Shown: positions 62,404 through 64,000 of the stretch, in pieces | How the letters are laid out: every line of letters begins with the position of its first letter | Numbering within the stretch: the first letter of the stretch is position 1 | Notes under the pieces: model-generated | Told to the model about the DNA's origin: nothing | The model's input: only the letters and a program-made list of their open reading frames with translations | The model's database searches: none | DNA from: Mucilaginibacter sp. | Lineage (GTDB): Bacteria; Bacteroidota; Bacteroidia; Sphingobacteriales; Sphingobacteriaceae | DNA length: 64,000 nt | NCBI GenBank assembly: GCA_028288025.1 | Contig: JAQBOM010000031.1 | Coordinates: forward strand, 62,001-126,000 | Direction of reading: 5' to 3' | Position numbers and translations under genes: made by a program

Positions 62404-63555
62404 CTAGTCCTGGTGTTTTTTTAAATATTGATAAAGCTGTGAACCGGCCAGTAAGAACGCACCGGTACCGTATACCTCGTTACTTCGCTCTGTTACTTTA
62501 TCGGGGCTGGCGCCTATTGGCTGAACATATCCCAGCATGCCGTCCGGCTGTACAGCTGTAATCAATGTTATCCACGCTTTTTTAACAACCGGCAGGTATT
62601 GCGCTTTATTTAAAATTCCGTGATTTATTCCCCAAAGCAGCGCATAGCAATAAAAACCTGTCCCGCTGGTTTCTTTGATCGGGTAACTATCCGGATCAAG
62701 AAGCGAGGCGTGCCAGCTGCCGTCCGGCTGCTGCAATGACGCTATCTTCGACGCCATTTCTTTAAACTGGCTTACAAACCTTTTCCTTTCGGGATGATTC
62801 GAAGGCATATTTTCGAGCACACGCGCCAAACCGGCTAACACCCAGCCATTCCCTCTCGACCAAAATACTTTAGCCCCATTTTTTTCCTTCTTGTTCAAAA
62901 AGCTGCCATCCCGCGAGTACAACTTTTCATTTGTATCATATAAGTAATCCGTCGTTTTCCACCATAGCGAAGTTGCCTTATTTAAATATTTCAAATCGCC
63001 GGTAGCGGTTGATAGATAGGCCAGCGCAGTGGGGCCCATAAACAATGCGTCGCACCAGGCCCATTCACGGTTTTGTATACCATTTTTCCACTCCAGCGAC
63101 TCGTTAAAAGGCAAACCCACAATACTATCGGCTAAATGGCGAAACGGTTCAATCATTTTTGGCTGTTTATATTTCATATACAACAGCGAGTAGGTTTGCC
63201 CGATGCAATAATCATCTGCCATCAGCCGGTTGCGGCCGGTGTTCCAGTTTACGTCGTCGCCGATGCCTATTAGTGCCTGGTTATACTTTTCATCGTTGCT
63301 AACCTTGCTCAAATCAAACAAGCCGGTGTATAAAGCGGCATTGGTCCAGTCGGTTTTTTTGTGTTTAAACCCATCTGTTTTCCATGACTGCAACTGCCAG
63401 TCGCCCACACGTTTCATTATTTTTAAAACAGATTGGGTATTAAAAATGGAGTCCTTAGGCTTGCTTGCAATGCCGGCAGATCTTGCCGCAAATGATGATA
63501 AAACCAGGAGCGCGGATGCTAACCTTATTTTAGCGGCGATGTGATTGAAGTACAT
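62404..63555 (-). CDS. Glycoside hydrolase family 105 (unsaturated rhamnogalacturonyl hydrolase type)
   Basis: 383 residues. A signal peptide (ASALLVLSSFAARSAG) precedes an (alpha/alpha)6 barrel with TNAALYTGLFDL, ADDYCIGQTYSLLYM (catalytic Asp region), EWAWCDALFMGP, VFWSRGNGWVLAGLARVLE and SYPIKETSGTGFYCYALLWGIN. These match YteR/YesR-like enzymes that remove the unsaturated galacturonyl residue left by pectate or rhamnogalacturonan lyases. It complements the lyase-like protein at 43492. It converges on the giant gene. Confidence 0.92.
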   Translation of the reverse strand: MYFNHIAAKIRLASALLVLSSFAARSAGIASKPKDSIFNTQSVLKIMKRVGDWQLQSWKTDGFKHKKTDWTNAALYTGLFDLSKVSNDEKYNQALIGIGDDVNWNTGRNRLMADDYCIGQTYSLLYMKYKQPKMIEPFRHLADSIVGLPFNESLEWKNGIQNREWAWCDALFMGPTALAYLSTATGDLKYLNKATSLWWKTTDYLYDTNEKLYSRDGSFLNKKEKNGAKVFWSRGNGWVLAGLARVLENMPSNHPERKRFVSQFKEMASKIASLQQPDGSWHASLLDPDSYPIKETSGTGFYCYALLWGINHGILNKAQYLPVVKKAWITLITAVQPDGMLGYVQPIGASPDKVTERSNEVYGTGAFLLAGSQLYQYLKKHQD

Positions 63556-63697
63556 TTAGGTATTTATTTGAAGATGATATTCGGATGCGATTAAATAAAC
63601 GGCATAAATTTATGTTTTAAATTGATTTTTATCGCATCGAATACGATTATCCGTTAAACAAAGAGGGACCAAATAAGTCAAATGAATCCTGCAAGAT

Positions 63698-63747
63698 ATG
63701 GTTGCCACAAGCGGGGTTAAATTAGCATGGCTGCCACAAGCGGGCTT
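63698..63747. repeat. Direct repeat, about 19 bp, period 29
   Basis: ATGGTTGCCACAAGCGGGG (63698) and ATGGCTGCCACAAGCGGGC (63727) differ by two bases and are 29 bp apart, in a gene-free gap between the GH105 start and the small ORF at 63789. Confidence 0.6.
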
Positions 63748-63788
63748 GGCCGGGCAGGAGACCTTGCGTGGATGGAAGCGCCCTTTAT

Positions 63789-63989
63789 TTAGTCCTCTAT
63801 TGCCTCAATACCTTGTTCCTTAAGTTTTGCCAGCCCGCCTTTCATTGCTTTTACTTGTTCTGGTGAGTGTCCCTGCCAAATCGTGACCTCGCCAACAATC
63901 TTAAACGAATGTTTTGAGCGGTAAGACTTTGTTGGATTACCCGGGAGTTTTTTGTCTGTTAAATTGGGGTCATCCTCAATCGGGCCCAT
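63789..63989 (-). CDS. Hypothetical small protein (66 aa, may extend past the window)
   Basis: 66 residues as counted from ATG at 63989: polar N-terminus (MGPIEDDPNLTDKKLPGNPTK) then GEVTIWQGHSPEQVKAMKGGL and a charged end (EQGIEAIED). No stop occurs in frame between that ATG and the window edge, so the real start may lie upstream. I do not recognise the family. The composition is compatible with a small soluble protein. Confidence 0.45.
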   Translation of the reverse strand: MGPIEDDPNLTDKKLPGNPTKSYRSKHSFKIVGEVTIWQGHSPEQVKAMKGGLAKLKEQGIEAIED

Positions 63990-64000
63990 CGGCTCTACTA

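Overview
The window reads as a chromosomal segment of a Bacteroidota bacterium, most likely a Sphingobacteriaceae member close to Mucilaginibacter or Pedobacter. The evidence is the parA-parB-DUF5683-dapB-lepB block, promoters with the Bacteroidota -33 TTTG / -7 TAnnTTTG form, two exported proteins with gliding-motility-type (CHU_C, type IX secretion) C-terminal domains, BshC, a PagL-like outer-membrane enzyme, and several polysaccharide-degrading enzymes. No rRNA, CRISPR array, insertion sequence, integrase or phage gene was seen.

Layout. 1-416: end of an FMN reductase. 703-5221: segregation and cell-wall/secretion block (parA, parB, DUF5683, dapB, lepB), closed by a 25-bp perfect inverted repeat. 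5321-6403: Ldh-type dehydrogenase. 6529-11829: a 1766-residue Ig-repeat secreted protein. 11855-16816 (minus): bshC, rimO, ftsY, then the DUF4295-L33-L28 ribosomal group with its own terminator. 16968-22646: acetyl-CoA synthetase, a HepT/MntA-type toxin-antitoxin pair, surE, a small exported protein and an lpxB operon. 22728-29788: accessory-looking genes (small ORFs, MFS exporter, an ATP-grasp protein, tRNA-Ala, tandem membrane paralogues, a diadenylate-cyclase-like protein). 30229-46449: GH3, Gfo/Idh oxidoreductase, cupin, YqaE, PagL-like protein, GH30, two large FtsX/MacB-type permeases, DUF5655, and a two-domain pectate-lyase-like protein fused to a beta-propeller. 46913-62359: a single 5148-residue protein carrying 41 tandem 92-residue PKD-like repeats. 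62404-63555: GH105 unsaturated uronyl hydrolase.

How the parts work together. Five or six genes act on glycans (GH3, GH30, Gfo/Idh, pectate-lyase-like, GH105), consistent with plant-polysaccharide use, but no SusC/SusD pair lies in the window. The two giant secreted proteins are paralogues built from the same domain kit. In the larger one a 92-residue module present three times in the smaller one has been amplified to 41 copies in exact 276-bp register.

The most unusual signals are: the 276-bp array itself, with a five-repeat higher-order duplication and a reciprocal loss of cysteines in two adjacent repeats; a class of intergenic dyads in which each gap has its own short word, repeated and then inverted; plus-strand terminators with no plus-strand gene in front of them (one preceded by promoter-like boxes and a tiny Leu-rich ORF); and several genes whose -7 box lies only 4-7 nt before the start codon.
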